A DNA stretch of 64,000 nucleotides from Listeria rocourtiae FSL F6-920 (lineage in GTDB: Bacteria; Bacillota; Bacilli; Lactobacillales; Listeriaceae): NCBI RefSeq assembly GCF_000525975.1, contig NZ_AODK01000024.1, positions 1 through 64,000 of the forward strand, read 5' to 3'. Shown here piece after piece: positions 1 to 8,769 of this stretch. The notes below the pieces were generated by a model. It was not told the DNA's origin. It did no database searches and worked only from the letters and a program-made list of their open reading frames with translations. Position numbers and translations under genes: made by a program. How positions within the stretch are numbered: position 1 is the first letter of the stretch; each line of letters opens with the position of its first letter.

Positions 1-1
1 T

Positions 2-631
2 TTTTTAGGAGACATGGAAATTACGAAAAAAATGGGGGAAGGAGAGCATATCGTTTATTCGATTATTGGTCAAAAAGCAGATTTGCTATTTTTCACGCTT
101 CGACCGACGCTTGAGGGTTTAAATGAGGTTGAGAACCAACTGAATAAGCTACGTATTGCGGATTATTTATTACCAGCTTATTCTTACGTTTCCGTTGTCG
201 AACTAAGCAATTACTTGGCAAATCATCTGGCGAAAGATGGAAATCCTTATGAGAATAAACATGTGCGTGAGCGTTTGTATCCAGAATTGCCAGCCCGCAA
301 ACATATTTGTTTTTATCCGATGACAAAAAAGCGTAGTCTAACAGATAACTGGTACATGTTGCCGATGGAAGAGCGTCAAACTATGATTCGAGACCACGGT
401 GCAATTGGCCGTACGTATGCTGGAAAAATAAAGCAAATTATTGGCGGATCGATTGGTCTTGATGATTTTGAATGGGGCGTAACGCTTTTTGCAGATGATG
501 CGCTTGATTTTAAACGAATTGTTACCGAGATGCGCTTCGATGAGTCTAGCGCTCGTTTTGCAGAATTTGGTTCGTTTTTAATTGGAAATTATATAACAGC
601 AGATGCATTGCCGAACCTTTTTAGAATGTAG
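2..631 (+). CDS. hemQ: Coproheme decarboxylase HemQ (ChdC), 5' end outside window
   Basis: The enzyme makes protoheme by oxidatively removing two propionate carboxyls from coproheme III, the last step of the coproporphyrin-dependent heme pathway of Gram-positives. The frame is open from base 2 and the first visible residues (FLGDMEITK) align with the middle of HemQ, so about 45 N-terminal residues lie outside the window; the ATG at 14 is internal. The tract [11 protein letters not shown] holds the reactive tyrosine and RDHGAIGR holds the proximal heme-ligand histidine known from Listeria HemQ. The C-terminal [14 protein letters not shown] segment is also typical. A terminator follows within 10 bases. 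The next gene pair is AnrAB-like, the order recalled for Listeria monocytogenes lmo2113-lmo2115. Confidence 0.95.
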   Translation, partial: FLGDMEITKKMGEGEHIVYSIIGQKADLLFFTLRPTLEGLNEVENQLNKLRIADYLLPAYSYVSVVELSNYLANHLAKDGNPYENKHVRERLYPELPARKHICFYPMTKKRSLTDNWYMLPMEERQTMIRDHGAIGRTYAGKIKQIIGGSIGLDDFEWGVTLFADDALDFKRIVTEMRFDESSARFAEFGSFLIGNYITADALPNLFRM

Positions 632-637
632 TGTTAG

Positions 638-673
638 AGCCTAGCTTCCCTTATAGTGAGAGCTAGGCTTTTC
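638..673 (+). terminator. Intrinsic terminator after hemQ
   Basis: A 9-bp perfect stem (AGCCTAGCT / AGCTAGGCT) with a 14-base loop is followed by a T-run. It starts 6 bases after the hemQ stop codon. Confidence 0.85.
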
Positions 674-876
674 TGTGTTCTTAGCTGCGCAACCATACTT
701 TAGGAAATGCAGAGTTTGTCCAAGCCCAGCCCAAGCTTCAGCCTCAACAACCGTTTTAACCTCCATAGTTACAAAATTGTAAGCCACCTCCTTCAAAATG
801 TCATCTTACTCAATGGAACGCATTCCTTTTTCCCGTTACACTAAGCCTATACGTTATTTATTTAGGAGGAGTTTAC

Positions 877-1644
877 ATGGAAATAGTATTACAAGCAAAG
901 AATGTTCGTAAAGTGTATGGAATAAAAGGAAATGTGTATACAGCTTTGGATAATATTAGTTTGGAAATCGCAAAAGGAGATTTTGTTGGTATCATGGGGC
1001 CTAGTGGTGCCGGTAAATCAACACTACTCAATGTTTTTTCAACCATCGACAAACCGACGTCTGGTGAGATTCAAATTTCAGGGCAGGAGCTTGAGTCGAT
1101 GAACGAACAGCAAATGTCCACATTTCGTCGTGATCAGCTCGGTTTCATTTTTCAAGATTATAACTTATTGGATACGCTTAGTGTTCGGGAAAATATTATC
1201 TTACCGCTTGCACTCGCGAAACGTCCTGTGAAGGAGATGGAAGCAAGTCTTGATAAAGTTGCAGATACATTCGGCATTCGTGACATTCTAGATAAGTATC
1301 CAAATGAGATTTCTGGTGGGCAAAAACAACGGACAGCTGCAAGTCGTGCGATTATTGCTAATCCTAGTTTGATTTTTGCAGATGAACCGACAGGAGCGCT
1401 TGATTCTAAATCAGCAACGGATTTGCTCGAAAGTTTGAAAGGCCTAAATGAGCAGGAGCATTCAACGATCATGATGGTTACACATGATGCTTATGCCGCA
1501 AGCTTCTGTAAGCGAATTTTATTCATAAAAGATGGTGCTATTTTTACTGAAATTTATCGCGGAACGAAGACGCGTAAGGAGTTCTTCCAAAAAATTCTTG
1601 ATGTGTTAGCGCAATTAGGGGGCGACATGAATGACGTTATTTGA
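877..1644 (+). CDS. anrA: BceA/AnrA-type ABC transporter ATPase (peptide antibiotic resistance)
   Basis: This is the ATP-binding subunit of a BceAB-type transporter, the family that frees lipid II-cycle targets from bacitracin, nisin and similar peptides. Walker A is GPSGAGKS (about residue 41), the signature is ISGGQKQRTAASRA, Walker B is LIFADEPTGALD and the switch histidine is in MMVTHDA. The length of 255 aa is normal. The start follows AGGAGG at 864-869. The gene overlaps the permease gene by 14 bases, so the two are translationally coupled. The place after hemQ matches AnrAB of L. monocytogenes (known there for nisin, bacitracin and beta-lactam tolerance, VirR controlled); the name is given by that synteny. 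No sensor kinase or regulator gene is adjacent. Confidence 0.88.
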   Translation: MEIVLQAKNVRKVYGIKGNVYTALDNISLEIAKGDFVGIMGPSGAGKSTLLNVFSTIDKPTSGEIQISGQELESMNEQQMSTFRRDQLGFIFQDYNLLDTLSVRENIILPLALAKRPVKEMEASLDKVADTFGIRDILDKYPNEISGGQKQRTAASRAIIANPSLIFADEPTGALDSKSATDLLESLKGLNEQEHSTIMMVTHDAYAASFCKRILFIKDGAIFTEIYRGTKTRKEFFQKILDVLAQLGGDMNDVI

Positions 1645-3565
1645 TTTAGCAAAAAAGAATATTAAACATAATTTTATTCACTACTTCCTCTATTTTGCAT
1701 CAATGAGTTTCTCGATTATGATTTACTACACATTCGTATCGCTAGCGAAAGACCCAGCCGTTGTTGAACGTATCGACAGAAGCGCCAAGCTTTCTGCGAT
1801 TTTCAACGCCTCATCGATTGTCTTAATTATTTTTGTTGCCATCTTCATTTTGTATTCGAATCATTTTTTCACACGGAAACGCAAAAAGGAAATCGGCCTT
1901 TATTCCCTACTCGGCCTTCGTAAGAAAGAAATTGGCCGTATGCTTTTTTATGAGAATTTCTTGATGGGTGTTGTCGCACTTGCTGTCGGGATTGGTCTTG
2001 GGACGCTGCTATCCAAGCTTTTCGTCACGATTCTACTCAAGGTCATGGATTTTGGTGGTGTAAGTAATTTTGTCTTTTCAATGGATGCCGTGATTAATAC
2101 AGTTATTATTTTCATCGTTATTACACTCATTACATCGCTCAGCGGATATCGCATTATTTATAGTACGACGCTTCTCGATCTGTTTCATTCGGAAAGTAAG
2201 CGTGAAAAAACACCGAAAAACAATCCAGTTCTAGCGATTATAGCTATTTTATTCATTGCGGGAGGCTACTTCCTTGCCCTCCAACCACTTAGTGAGGAAT
2301 CACTTCTAGCAAAAATGGGACCCGGAGTTGGCATGTTGACCATCCTATTCTCTGTTATCATCGGAACGGCGCTACTTCTAAGCAACTTCTTACCGTTCCT
2401 ACTCAACCAGATTCGCAAAAATAAACGAATTTTCTATAACGGGACGAATATTATTAGTAATTCTCAGCTTGCTTTCCGAATTGCTTCAAATGCGAGAACT
2501 CTAGCTGTTATCGCTATTCTAAGTGCTACAACACTTACCGCAATCGGTGCTATTGGAAGTCTTTACTACAATGTAAACAAAGAATCTAATCTGATGTATC
2601 CTTCCACTTTTGAATACACAATTGTTGATAAAAAAAGTAATGAAGAAGCATTGAAACTTGCCGAAACGAATACAAAAACACCAATGACGGGTCATCAAGA
2701 AACAGCTTTGCGCAACATTAAAGCTACCAGTGATCGTGAAATGCCGTATGAATACAATCCTGATTCTGGTTTCACATTCATTAGTCAAACAGATTACAAC
2801 AAACTTCTAACTCTTCAAAACAACTCTGATGTCAAAAAAGCGGATCTTCAGGATGACGAAGTGATTCTTATTGCACCGGCTTCCCTCCGCGACGAAAAAG
2901 CAGCGAAAACACTTGAAAATCAAACTTTCACCTTAAAGAACAGCACCAATCAAAAAGTAACCTTAACAGAAACCTTAGATAGACCGCCTCTTGCCAGTAC
3001 TTACTACCTTCTAATTGTTTCTGATAACGTAGCTAAAACAATTTCAACTCAAAAAACACAAACAATACAATCTATCATGGTTGAAAATCCAAAAGACGCA
3101 GTTCCGCTCAGCGATAAAATGGATAAAGTACTTCCTGAAGATGCTATTTTCCTGAGCTACCCAACCAGTTACGAAGTATCAATGAGCACGATTGGCGTAC
3201 TCCTTTTCATCGGTATGTTTATCGGTCTCGTTTTCCTTGCAGCAACCGGTAGTATTATTTACTTCAAGCAACTAACAGAAGCATATAACGATGTTGCAAC
3301 CTACGATATTCTGAAGAAAATCGGCTTGGATCGCAAAGAAATTCGTAAAACAATAGCCAAGCAAGTGCTCGTGATTTTCCTCATACCGCTCGTACTTGGT
3401 ATTGCTCATAGTTCCGTCGCGCTAATCATGCTTTCCAACATGCTGCAGATGGATCTCACATTACCAGTCGTTATCAGTACCGGAATCTATACAGCGATGT
3501 TTACGATTTACTACTTCTTGACCGTCAACACTTACACAAATATCGTGATAGGCAAAAAGAAATAA
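1631..3565 (+). CDS. anrB: BceB/AnrB-type ABC transporter permease
   Basis: This membrane subunit of 644 aa pairs with the ATPase just upstream. It shows the FtsX-like BceB plan: one N-terminal helix (about 17-37), three further helices to about 175, four between about 200 and 310, a large extracellular domain (about 310-515) and three C-terminal helices. In BceB proteins that domain contacts the peptide or its lipid target and the sensor kinase. The motif RKRKKEIGLYSLLGLRKKEI after helix 2 is the usual cytoplasmic coupling segment. The start lies inside the end of the ATPase gene with the RBS ttaGGGGGcg. A strong terminator follows. Specificity for particular antibiotics cannot be read from the sequence. 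Confidence 0.88.
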   Translation: MTLFDLAKKNIKHNFIHYFLYFASMSFSIMIYYTFVSLAKDPAVVERIDRSAKLSAIFNASSIVLIIFVAIFILYSNHFFTRKRKKEIGLYSLLGLRKKEIGRMLFYENFLMGVVALAVGIGLGTLLSKLFVTILLKVMDFGGVSNFVFSMDAVINTVIIFIVITLITSLSGYRIIYSTTLLDLFHSESKREKTPKNNPVLAIIAILFIAGGYFLALQPLSEESLLAKMGPGVGMLTILFSVIIGTALLLSNFLPFLLNQIRKNKRIFYNGTNIISNSQLAFRIASNARTLAVIAILSATTLTAIGAIGSLYYNVNKESNLMYPSTFEYTIVDKKSNEEALKLAETNTKTPMTGHQETALRNIKATSDREMPYEYNPDSGFTFISQTDYNKLLTLQNNSDVKKADLQDDEVILIAPASLRDEKAAKTLENQTFTLKNSTNQKVTLTETLDRPPLASTYYLLIVSDNVAKTISTQKTQTIQSIMVENPKDAVPLSDKMDKVLPEDAIFLSYPTSYEVSMSTIGVLLFIGMFIGLVFLAATGSIIYFKQLTEAYNDVATYDILKKIGLDRKEIRKTIAKQVLVIFLIPLVLGIAHSSVALIMLSNMLQMDLTLPVVISTGIYTAMFTIYYFLTVNTYTNIVIGKKK

Positions 3566-3573
3566 AAAAACAT

Positions 3574-3624
3574 AAGAAGGATGATGTACCGGTCTTTCCT
3601 GCGGGTACACCATCCTTCTTTCTT
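3574..3624 (+). terminator. Terminator after the AnrAB-like operon
   Basis: A long stem (AAGAAGGATG-a-TGTACC / GGGTACA-c-CATCCTTCTT) with a short loop is followed by TTTCTT. It lies 9 bases after the permease stop. Confidence 0.9.
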
Positions 3625-3687
3625 GTATTTCCATCCATTTACGCTAAAATAGACTTATACCGTTCAAAATCGACTGGAGGAATAACG

Positions 3688-4059
3688 ATGGAAAATTTAT
3701 CAGAATACTTAGCAAAAATCGATAATCCTGAACACAAGGCACAGATGCAAGAAGTTTTCAGTTGGGTGAATAAAGAATTCCCCGACTTAAAATCAAAAAT
3801 CGCATGGAATCAACCAATGTTCACTGACCACGACACGTTCATTATCGGATTCAGTATCGCCAAAAATAACTTTGCAGCATCACCTGAAGCAGTAGTAGTC
3901 ACGCGCTTCTCAGACGCCATCAAAGCAGCTGGCTACACACATACAGCAAATCTAGTCCGGTTCCCGTGGGATAAACCCGTAAATTATGACTTATTGCGAG
4001 ATATGATTGCCTTTAATATTACAGATAAAGCAGACTGTGAAACATTTTGGCGGAAATAA
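3688..4059 (+). CDS. DUF1801 protein, YdhG/frataxin-like fold
   Basis: This small soluble protein of 123 aa belongs to the DUF1801 family, whose Bacillus subtilis member YdhG (Fra) has been described as a frataxin-like iron chaperone. Family features visible are the N-terminal YLAKIDNPEHKAQMQEV helix, the KIAWNQPMF strand-turn and the FIIGFSIAKNNFAASPE segment. The start follows GGAGG at 3676-3680. It is a single gene between two terminators. The iron role is inferred from the family; other DUF1801 members have no known function. Confidence 0.75.
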   Translation: MENLSEYLAKIDNPEHKAQMQEVFSWVNKEFPDLKSKIAWNQPMFTDHDTFIIGFSIAKNNFAASPEAVVVTRFSDAIKAAGYTHTANLVRFPWDKPVNYDLLRDMIAFNITDKADCETFWRK

Positions 4060-4073
4060 TAAAATATATAGTC

Positions 4074-4106
4074 AAACGTCCTCTCATTAAATAGCGGGCG
4101 TTTTTT
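4074..4106 (+). terminator. Terminator after the DUF1801 gene
   Basis: The stem AAACGTCC / GGGCGTTT (one G-T pair) is followed by TTTTTT. Confidence 0.75.
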
Positions 4107-4111
4107 AATGG

Positions 4112-4156
4112 CAAAAAAAATATCGCTAATCCAGCAATATCAGCAGGTTTAGCGAT
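4112..4156 (-). terminator. Terminator for the leftward maa-DUF5327-DUF423 group
   Basis: The inverted repeat ATCGCTAA / TTAGCGAT reads as a hairpin followed by U8 on the minus strand. It is about 200 bases beyond the last gene of the leftward group. The 200 bases between hold no gene I can support; two AAGGGAG tracts on the plus strand there precede only an 18-codon frame. Confidence 0.55.
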
Positions 4157-4359
4157 TAAAAGGGAGTTTAAGGTAAGAAAGACTCTCAATTACTAAAAAG
4201 GGAGAAAAAGTAATTAAGATGTCGTTGCTTACATGTATAATACCCCGCTATTTGGAATCCAATCCTTTTTTTTAACCTTTTTTTGTTAAAGTTAGGTAAC
4301 AAAAATTACCATCATTCATTTAGCATTACGAAATCCCTTCTTACGCAACGTTTTTTATA

Positions 4360-4734
4360 TTACAATACTGGTTTATATTTTGCTACAGCGATAATAAAAC
4401 AAATCCATCCGGTGATGAATGCTACACCACCAAGTGGAGTTACTGCTCCAAGGATGGTGATTTTGGTGATGCTGAGTACATATAAACTGCCTGAAAACAA
4501 AATAATTCCGGTCCCGAACAAATATCCTGCTGTTCGCAATAGCCCACTATTTATTTTGCCAAGTAGTAAACCTACAATTAGAATCGCTGTAGCATGAAAC
4601 ATTTGATATTGAACGCCTGTTTCGAAAGTTGTGTGATAGCTTCCTAGTATTTCTTTCAATGCATGTGCCCCGAAAGCGCCTATTCCTACGGCTAAACCTG
4701 CAAATATGGCACCTATTATTAACATTTTTCTCAT
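4360..4734 (-). CDS. DUF423 membrane protein (YwdK-like)
   Basis: This 124-aa integral membrane protein has four predicted helices (about 4-24, 45-62, 70-88 and 95-118). It carries the DUF423 hallmark GAFGAHAL near residue 20 and the paired motif FHATAIL in helix 2. The family is widespread in Firmicutes and Proteobacteria and has no proven function. It is the last gene of the leftward group, 13 bases after the DUF5327 gene, and starts after a GGGGGA ribosome site. Confidence 0.85.
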   Translation of the reverse strand: MRKMLIIGAIFAGLAVGIGAFGAHALKEILGSYHTTFETGVQYQMFHATAILIVGLLLGKINSGLLRTAGYLFGTGIILFSGSLYVLSITKITILGAVTPLGGVAFITGWICFIIAVAKYKPVL

Positions 4735-4747
4735 TTCGTATCCCCCT

Positions 4748-5035
4748 CTAAAAATCTAGCAGTGAATCACCATTGGATCCATCTCCTGTCTCTATTTTGC
4801 CACCATCAATCGTCGCTGGTTTAGCTACAGGTAATTCGCCTGTCATCGCTTGATATTCCCTGCTTGAACTGAATGTTGCTGACGATAAGGGGGGCGAATT
4901 TTGATCACGCATTACTTCTATTAATACGGCTAATCCATGCAGATGCAACTGTTTTTCTTGTTCTGATTTGGCCGCTTTCGCGAGGTTCAATTCCTGCTCC
5001 ATCTTCGTAAAAAGGGTTCGATCCGATATTGTCAT
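4748..5035 (-). CDS. DUF5327 (YwdI-like) small protein
   Basis: This 95-aa soluble protein has a predicted N-terminal helix pair (about 5-45, LFTKMEQELNLAKAAKSEQE) and a Pro/Gly/Ser-rich, probably disordered tail. It resembles the DUF5327 family, which is commonly found beside DUF423 genes in Bacillales; the function is unknown. The ATG overlaps the stop of the acetyltransferase gene (ATGA) and its ribosome site CAGGAGGA lies inside that gene, so translation is coupled. Confidence 0.7.
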   Translation of the reverse strand: MTISDRTLFTKMEQELNLAKAAKSEQEKQLHLHGLAVLIEVMRDQNSPPLSSATFSSSREYQAMTGELPVAKPATIDGGKIETGDGSNGDSLLDF

Positions 5036-5607
5036 TGTAGGCTTTCCTCCTGCTGGTCTAATTGGCGAATTACACGTGCTGGATTTCCGGCAACGACCGT
5101 GTTTGCTGGCACATCTTTTGTCACAACAGAACCGGATCCAATAACCACATTATCGCCAATCGTAATCCCTGGATTAATTACACTACGACCGCCAACCCAA
5201 ACATTATGGCCAATCGTGACACTTTTTGCAAATTCTCGTCCACTATTTCGCTCTGTCGCGTCAAGCGGATGGTACGCTGTATAAACATGGACACCCGGTG
5301 CAAACATACAATTGTTACCAATTTTAATCGGAGCACAATCTAAAAATACACAATCAAAATTCGCGTAAAAATCATCGCCAACCGCCATGTTATAGCCGTA
5401 ATCAAGACGTACATTTGGCTCCATGTAGACATTTTTTCCTGCTGATCCTAATAATTCACGGATATGTACTTCACGCGCAACAGCATCACTCACAACACCG
5501 TTAATCTTCGCACAGAGTTCACGAGCTCTTTCTCGTCCTGCTACAAGCTCTGGGTCTCCCGGTCGATATAATTCACCGCTAATCATCTTTTCACGTTCTG
5601 TCATCAT
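5032..5607 (-). CDS. maa: Maltose/galactoside O-acetyltransferase (left-handed beta-helix)
   Basis: This enzyme transfers acetyl from acetyl-CoA to the 6-hydroxyl of maltose, glucose or related sugars. An N-terminal cap (EREKMISGELYRPGDPEL) precedes hexapeptide repeats forming a left-handed beta-helix, including IKIGNNCMFAPGVHVYTAYH, whose last histidine is the catalytic base of the family, and VWVGGRSVINPG. The ORF can extend ten codons further, but the GAAGGG ribosome site lies only about 8 bases before the tandem ATGATG, so the start is set there (191 aa). It is the first gene of the leftward group. The true acceptor is unknown. Confidence 0.85.
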   Translation of the reverse strand: MMTEREKMISGELYRPGDPELVAGRERARELCAKINGVVSDAVAREVHIRELLGSAGKNVYMEPNVRLDYGYNMAVGDDFYANFDCVFLDCAPIKIGNNCMFAPGVHVYTAYHPLDATERNSGREFAKSVTIGHNVWVGGRSVINPGITIGDNVVIGSGSVVTKDVPANTVVAGNPARVIRQLDQQEESLQ

Positions 5608-5705
5608 TTTATAGCCACCCTTCCCTATTTTTATCAACTCCTTCCATTATACCGTTTTTCTAACAAAAAGCCCAATTCAAAAATGGTTTCTGAACTGGAC
5701 GGATA

Positions 5706-6090
5706 TCACATTATTTTTCGTTTGTTGGTAGGAACTGAAATACTTTTTTTAAATGAGCCGGTTATCAAAGTTACGATGGCTAGTACAAGCAAAGTAAAAT
5801 CGAACTCATACCCACCGATAAATCCTTTTGAGAAGGTTACGGTCACAATAGCTACTGATAGAATACCAATAATTAGCGCAGATGCGTATGGTACTAGCAC
5901 GCCAAAAATAAGTGCCAAACCACCAATTATTTCAAGAGGGGCAACAATATACGCCATAAACCCAGGAATTCCTAAACTATCAAAAAAACTGAACCGTCCC
6001 CCCAATACCACCTGTGAACTTCTGTAACCCATGTAAAAAGACAATCCCACCAAGCAAAATTCGCACAATCAAAATACCATATTTATTCAT
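5706..6090 (-). pseudogene. DoxX family membrane protein, frameshifted in a T7 run
   Basis: The small DoxX-type membrane protein has four helices. The real start is the ATG at 6090 with AGGAG at 6098-6104, giving MNKYGILIVRILLGGIVFLH, then the conserved HGLQKFTGG segment. The frame runs into a stop at a run of seven T (5982-5988, coding strand). With six T the reading continues as GGTVQFFDSLGIPGFMAYI to the stop at 5706, a normal 127-aa DoxX protein. The downstream part alone has a 5' extension that looks unlike the family. DoxX-like proteins take part in quinone or thiol redox processes in some bacteria; no specific role is assigned. Loss may be a sequencing artefact. Confidence 0.75.
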
Positions 6091-6284
6091 CTTATAATCT
6101 CCTTTATTTGTATAGTCAGATTCATTATGCTGAAAAAATATATCCTACTACTTAACTAAGTATTAATTTTTTCTTAAATTCTACTTTTATAACCTCTGAT
6201 TCATCAATTTTTACTTACTGCAATTTTGCTAAAAAAAATGATATCCTAGTGGTGTAGGTACGAAAATGGGAGGATTCTATTATT

Positions 6285-7153
6285 ATGATAAAAGTAATTG
6301 CTTCAGATATGGATGGCACACTGCTTAACTCAAAAATCCAAGTAGACGAGGAAGGCGTAAAAGCTATCGAACAGGCTCGAGCAAAAGGTATTCATTTTGT
6401 CTTGTGTACAGGGCGAATGTACGATGATGCGATGCAACTCATCAACCACGCAAACCTCTATGGACCAGCAATTTGTATGAATGGAGCTGAGATTCGTGAT
6501 GAACACGGCAAGATTTTGAAACAAATTCCAATCGACAAAGTCTCAGCACGATATACGTATCAAGTGTTGACAGACCTCGGAATGTATTGCGAGTTCTTCA
6601 CTGATATCGGCCCGATTTCACCGAATAAAGATAAAGGCATCGAGCTCATGAAGGAAATTCAAGGAAAAGTGCACCCAGATTTCAGTGCCGAAGAGATTCA
6701 TCGCTATGTTGAGGAACGTTTTGAAAGTAAGGATGTTCATGTGATTGATGATACGGAGCGCCTGTTCAACAATGAGGATATCACGATTTTGAAATTCATC
6801 GCCTTTTCTTCTGATCAAGCGGTACTCAAAAAAAGCAAAAAAAACAACTCGAGGCACAGGGAAGCCTGGCGATTAGCTCTTCTTTTTCCGACAATATCGA
6901 AATTACACATATCGATGCTCAAAAAGGACTTTCTTTACAATATTATGTTGAAAAAATGGGCGTCACAATGGACGAAACTTTTGCGATTGGTGATAATTTC
7001 AATGATGTTTCTATGTTGAAAATGGCGGGTTACAGCGTCGCAATGGGCAATGCTGAACCCGAAGTCAAAAAACTAGCCAAGCACATTACTGATTCAAACG
7101 ACGAACATGGCGTAGCAACTGCAATTCACAAAATGCTTGAAACAAATAATTAA
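6285..7153 (+). pseudogene. Cof-type HAD hydrolase, frameshifted in A-runs
   Basis: A haloacid dehalogenase superfamily phosphatase of the Cof/YidA type, acting on small phosphorylated metabolites. Motif I is ASDMDGTLLNS near the start, motif II is FVLCTGRMYDD, and motif IV is FAIGDNFNDVSML in the second half. The frame breaks at two adjacent runs, A7 (6828-6834) and A8 (6837-6844); downstream the correct frame resumes as QLEAQGSLAISSSFS and runs to 7153. Either one added base or two removed bases restores a protein of about 289 aa. The pyridoxine kinase gene begins 21 bases later, so the two are probably one operon. The start follows GGGAGG. Confidence 0.8.
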
Positions 7154-7174
7154 GTTAACTGGAGGGAATTTATC

Positions 7175-7991
7175 ATGACAATCAAAAAAACATTAACTAT
7201 AGCGGGCTCGGATTCTAGTGGTGGCGCTGGACTCCAAGCAGATTTAAAAACATTTGAGGAATATGGTACGTTTGGCTTTTCAGCGATTACAACAATCGTA
7301 ACAATGGATCCTGACAATAATTGGAGCCATGGCGTGACGCCGCTTGATGCTAATTTATTACGCGCCCAATTGAAAACAATCCTTTCAGGTGGTCCTGTTG
7401 ACGCGATGAAAACGGGAATGCTCGGTTCAGTTGAAATCATCGAAGCCACGCGCGATGCCATCGATGAACACAACTTGCAAAATGTCGTGATTGATCCCGT
7501 GATGGTTTGTAAAGGCGAAGATGAGCTTATTCAGCCGGAAAATGCCGAAGCAATTCGCGATTTATTGTTGCCTCGCGCGTTGATCACAACACCGAATCTT
7601 TTTGAAGCCGGGCAACTTTCTGGACTTGGCAAACTAACAACGCTTGACGATATGAAAGCTGCTGCCAAAAAAAATTGTAGCATTAGGTGTAAAGTACGTT
7701 GTCATCAAAGGTGGAAAATCATTGCAAAGCGACAATGCAATTGACCTATTATATGATGGGACAACATTCACTGTTCTTGAAACACCAAAAATCGATACAA
7801 ACTTCAATCACGGTGCTGGTTGTACATTTGCAGCAGCAATCACAGCTGGACTTGCGAAGGGCTTAACTGTGGAAGAAGCTGTGCATAAAGCAAAAGACTT
7901 CGTAACCGCAGCTATAAAAAGTGGATTTGCTTTCAATAAATTTATCGGCCCAGTATGGCACGGTGCTTATAATAACGCTGAAAACAGATAA
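7175..7991 (+). pseudogene. pdxK: Pyridoxine/HMP kinase PdxK (ThiD family), frameshifted in an A8 run
   Basis: This ribokinase-fold kinase phosphorylates pyridoxine or pyridoxal (vitamin B6 salvage) and possibly hydroxymethylpyrimidine. The N-terminus AGSDSSGGAGLQADLKTFEE, the middle VVIDPVMVCKG and the C-terminal anion-hole motif HGAGCTFAAA are diagnostic. The overall sequence is closest in memory to B. subtilis PdxK, which is 271 aa. The frame breaks at A8 (7667-7674). With A7 it reads AAAKKIVALGVKYVVIKGG and the whole gene gives exactly 271 aa. The start follows GGAGGG. A strong terminator follows. Because this is a conserved function with a single slip, read error is the simplest explanation. 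Confidence 0.87.
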
Positions 7992-7997
7992 ATAGTT

Positions 7998-8028
7998 AAT
8001 CTTGCTTGGTTTTCCAAGCAAGATTTTT
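7998..8028 (+). terminator. Terminator after pdxK
   Basis: A perfect 12-bp stem (AATCTTGCTTGG / CCAAGCAAGATT) with a TTTT loop is followed by TTTT. Confidence 0.9.
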
Positions 8029-8068
8029 AATTGTGAATTACTTTTCATACCAATTCATCTCCCAGGCA

Positions 8069-8077
8069 TGTTATAAT
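8069..8077 (+). promoter_or_regulatory. Extended -10 promoter of ctaM
   Basis: TGTTATAAT is an extended -10 element (TGn plus perfect TATAAT) 36 bases before the ctaM start. No good -35 is visible 17 bases upstream, as expected for an extended -10 promoter. Confidence 0.5.
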
Positions 8078-8112
8078 AATAGCGAAACTTATTTATAGGG
8101 GGATTTAAATTC

Positions 8113-8677
8113 ATGACAGAAAAAAAAGATATGATAAATAAAGCGTCGTCTGACAAAAACTATTTTTGGCCCATTATGATTCTATCCTTTGTCGCGGTCG
8201 TTGTTATTTTACTGCTATTTTTCTCACCAATCGGTTATCAAGGGAAAGTTGACTATGACTTATCTATTTTTCCACGACTCAATGCGATTTTTAACAGCTT
8301 TACGTTTGTATTTTTGTTAATTGCATTATGGGCAATTATTGCGAAGAAAAACGTGAAGATGCACCGCGGTTTTATTTTAGCAGCCTTCACATCAACATTA
8401 TTTTTCCTAGTCAGTTACTTGACATTTCACTACATGTCTGCGGAAACATCGACATTCGGTGGAGAAGGAATTGTTCGTTCTATTTACTTTTTCATCCTGA
8501 TTACGCACAGCTTCTTGGCTGCTATCGTTGTGCCTTTAGCGCTATTCGCACTCGTTTGGGGATGGACAAACCAAATCCAAAAACATAAAAAAAATCGTTC
8601 GATGGACCATGCCAATTTGGCTTTATGTCAGCCTAACCGGTGTACTTGTGTATCTGTTTATGGCGCCTTATTATTAA
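8113..8677 (+). pseudogene. ctaM: CtaM-like DUF420 membrane protein, frameshifted in an A8 run
   Basis: A DUF420 membrane protein. The Staphylococcus/Bacillus member CtaM is needed for maturation of aa3-type cytochrome oxidase. Five helices are visible (about 20-40, 60-80, 90-112, 128-150 and a last one). Typical residues are histidines in HRGFILAAF, YLTFHYMSAET and ILITHSFLAAIVVPLAL. The frame breaks near the end at A8 (8587-8594); with A7 it reads HKKIVRWTMPIWLYVSLTG and stops at 8677, giving 187 aa, the normal length. Without the correction the tail is frame-shifted nonsense to 8712. The start follows AGGGGGA. Confidence 0.82.
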
Positions 8678-8769
8678 TTTTGGCATATTCGTGTAACATT
8701 CATCAGCTATAATTAATTAGGGAGAATTGTTTTGCTGTTAGCTTCAATTTTATGAACGAGGTGAAAGAT

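Noticed and set aside
4283-4597. Plus-strand open frame of 104 codons
   Set aside because: It is the shadow of the clearly conserved DUF423 gene on the other strand.
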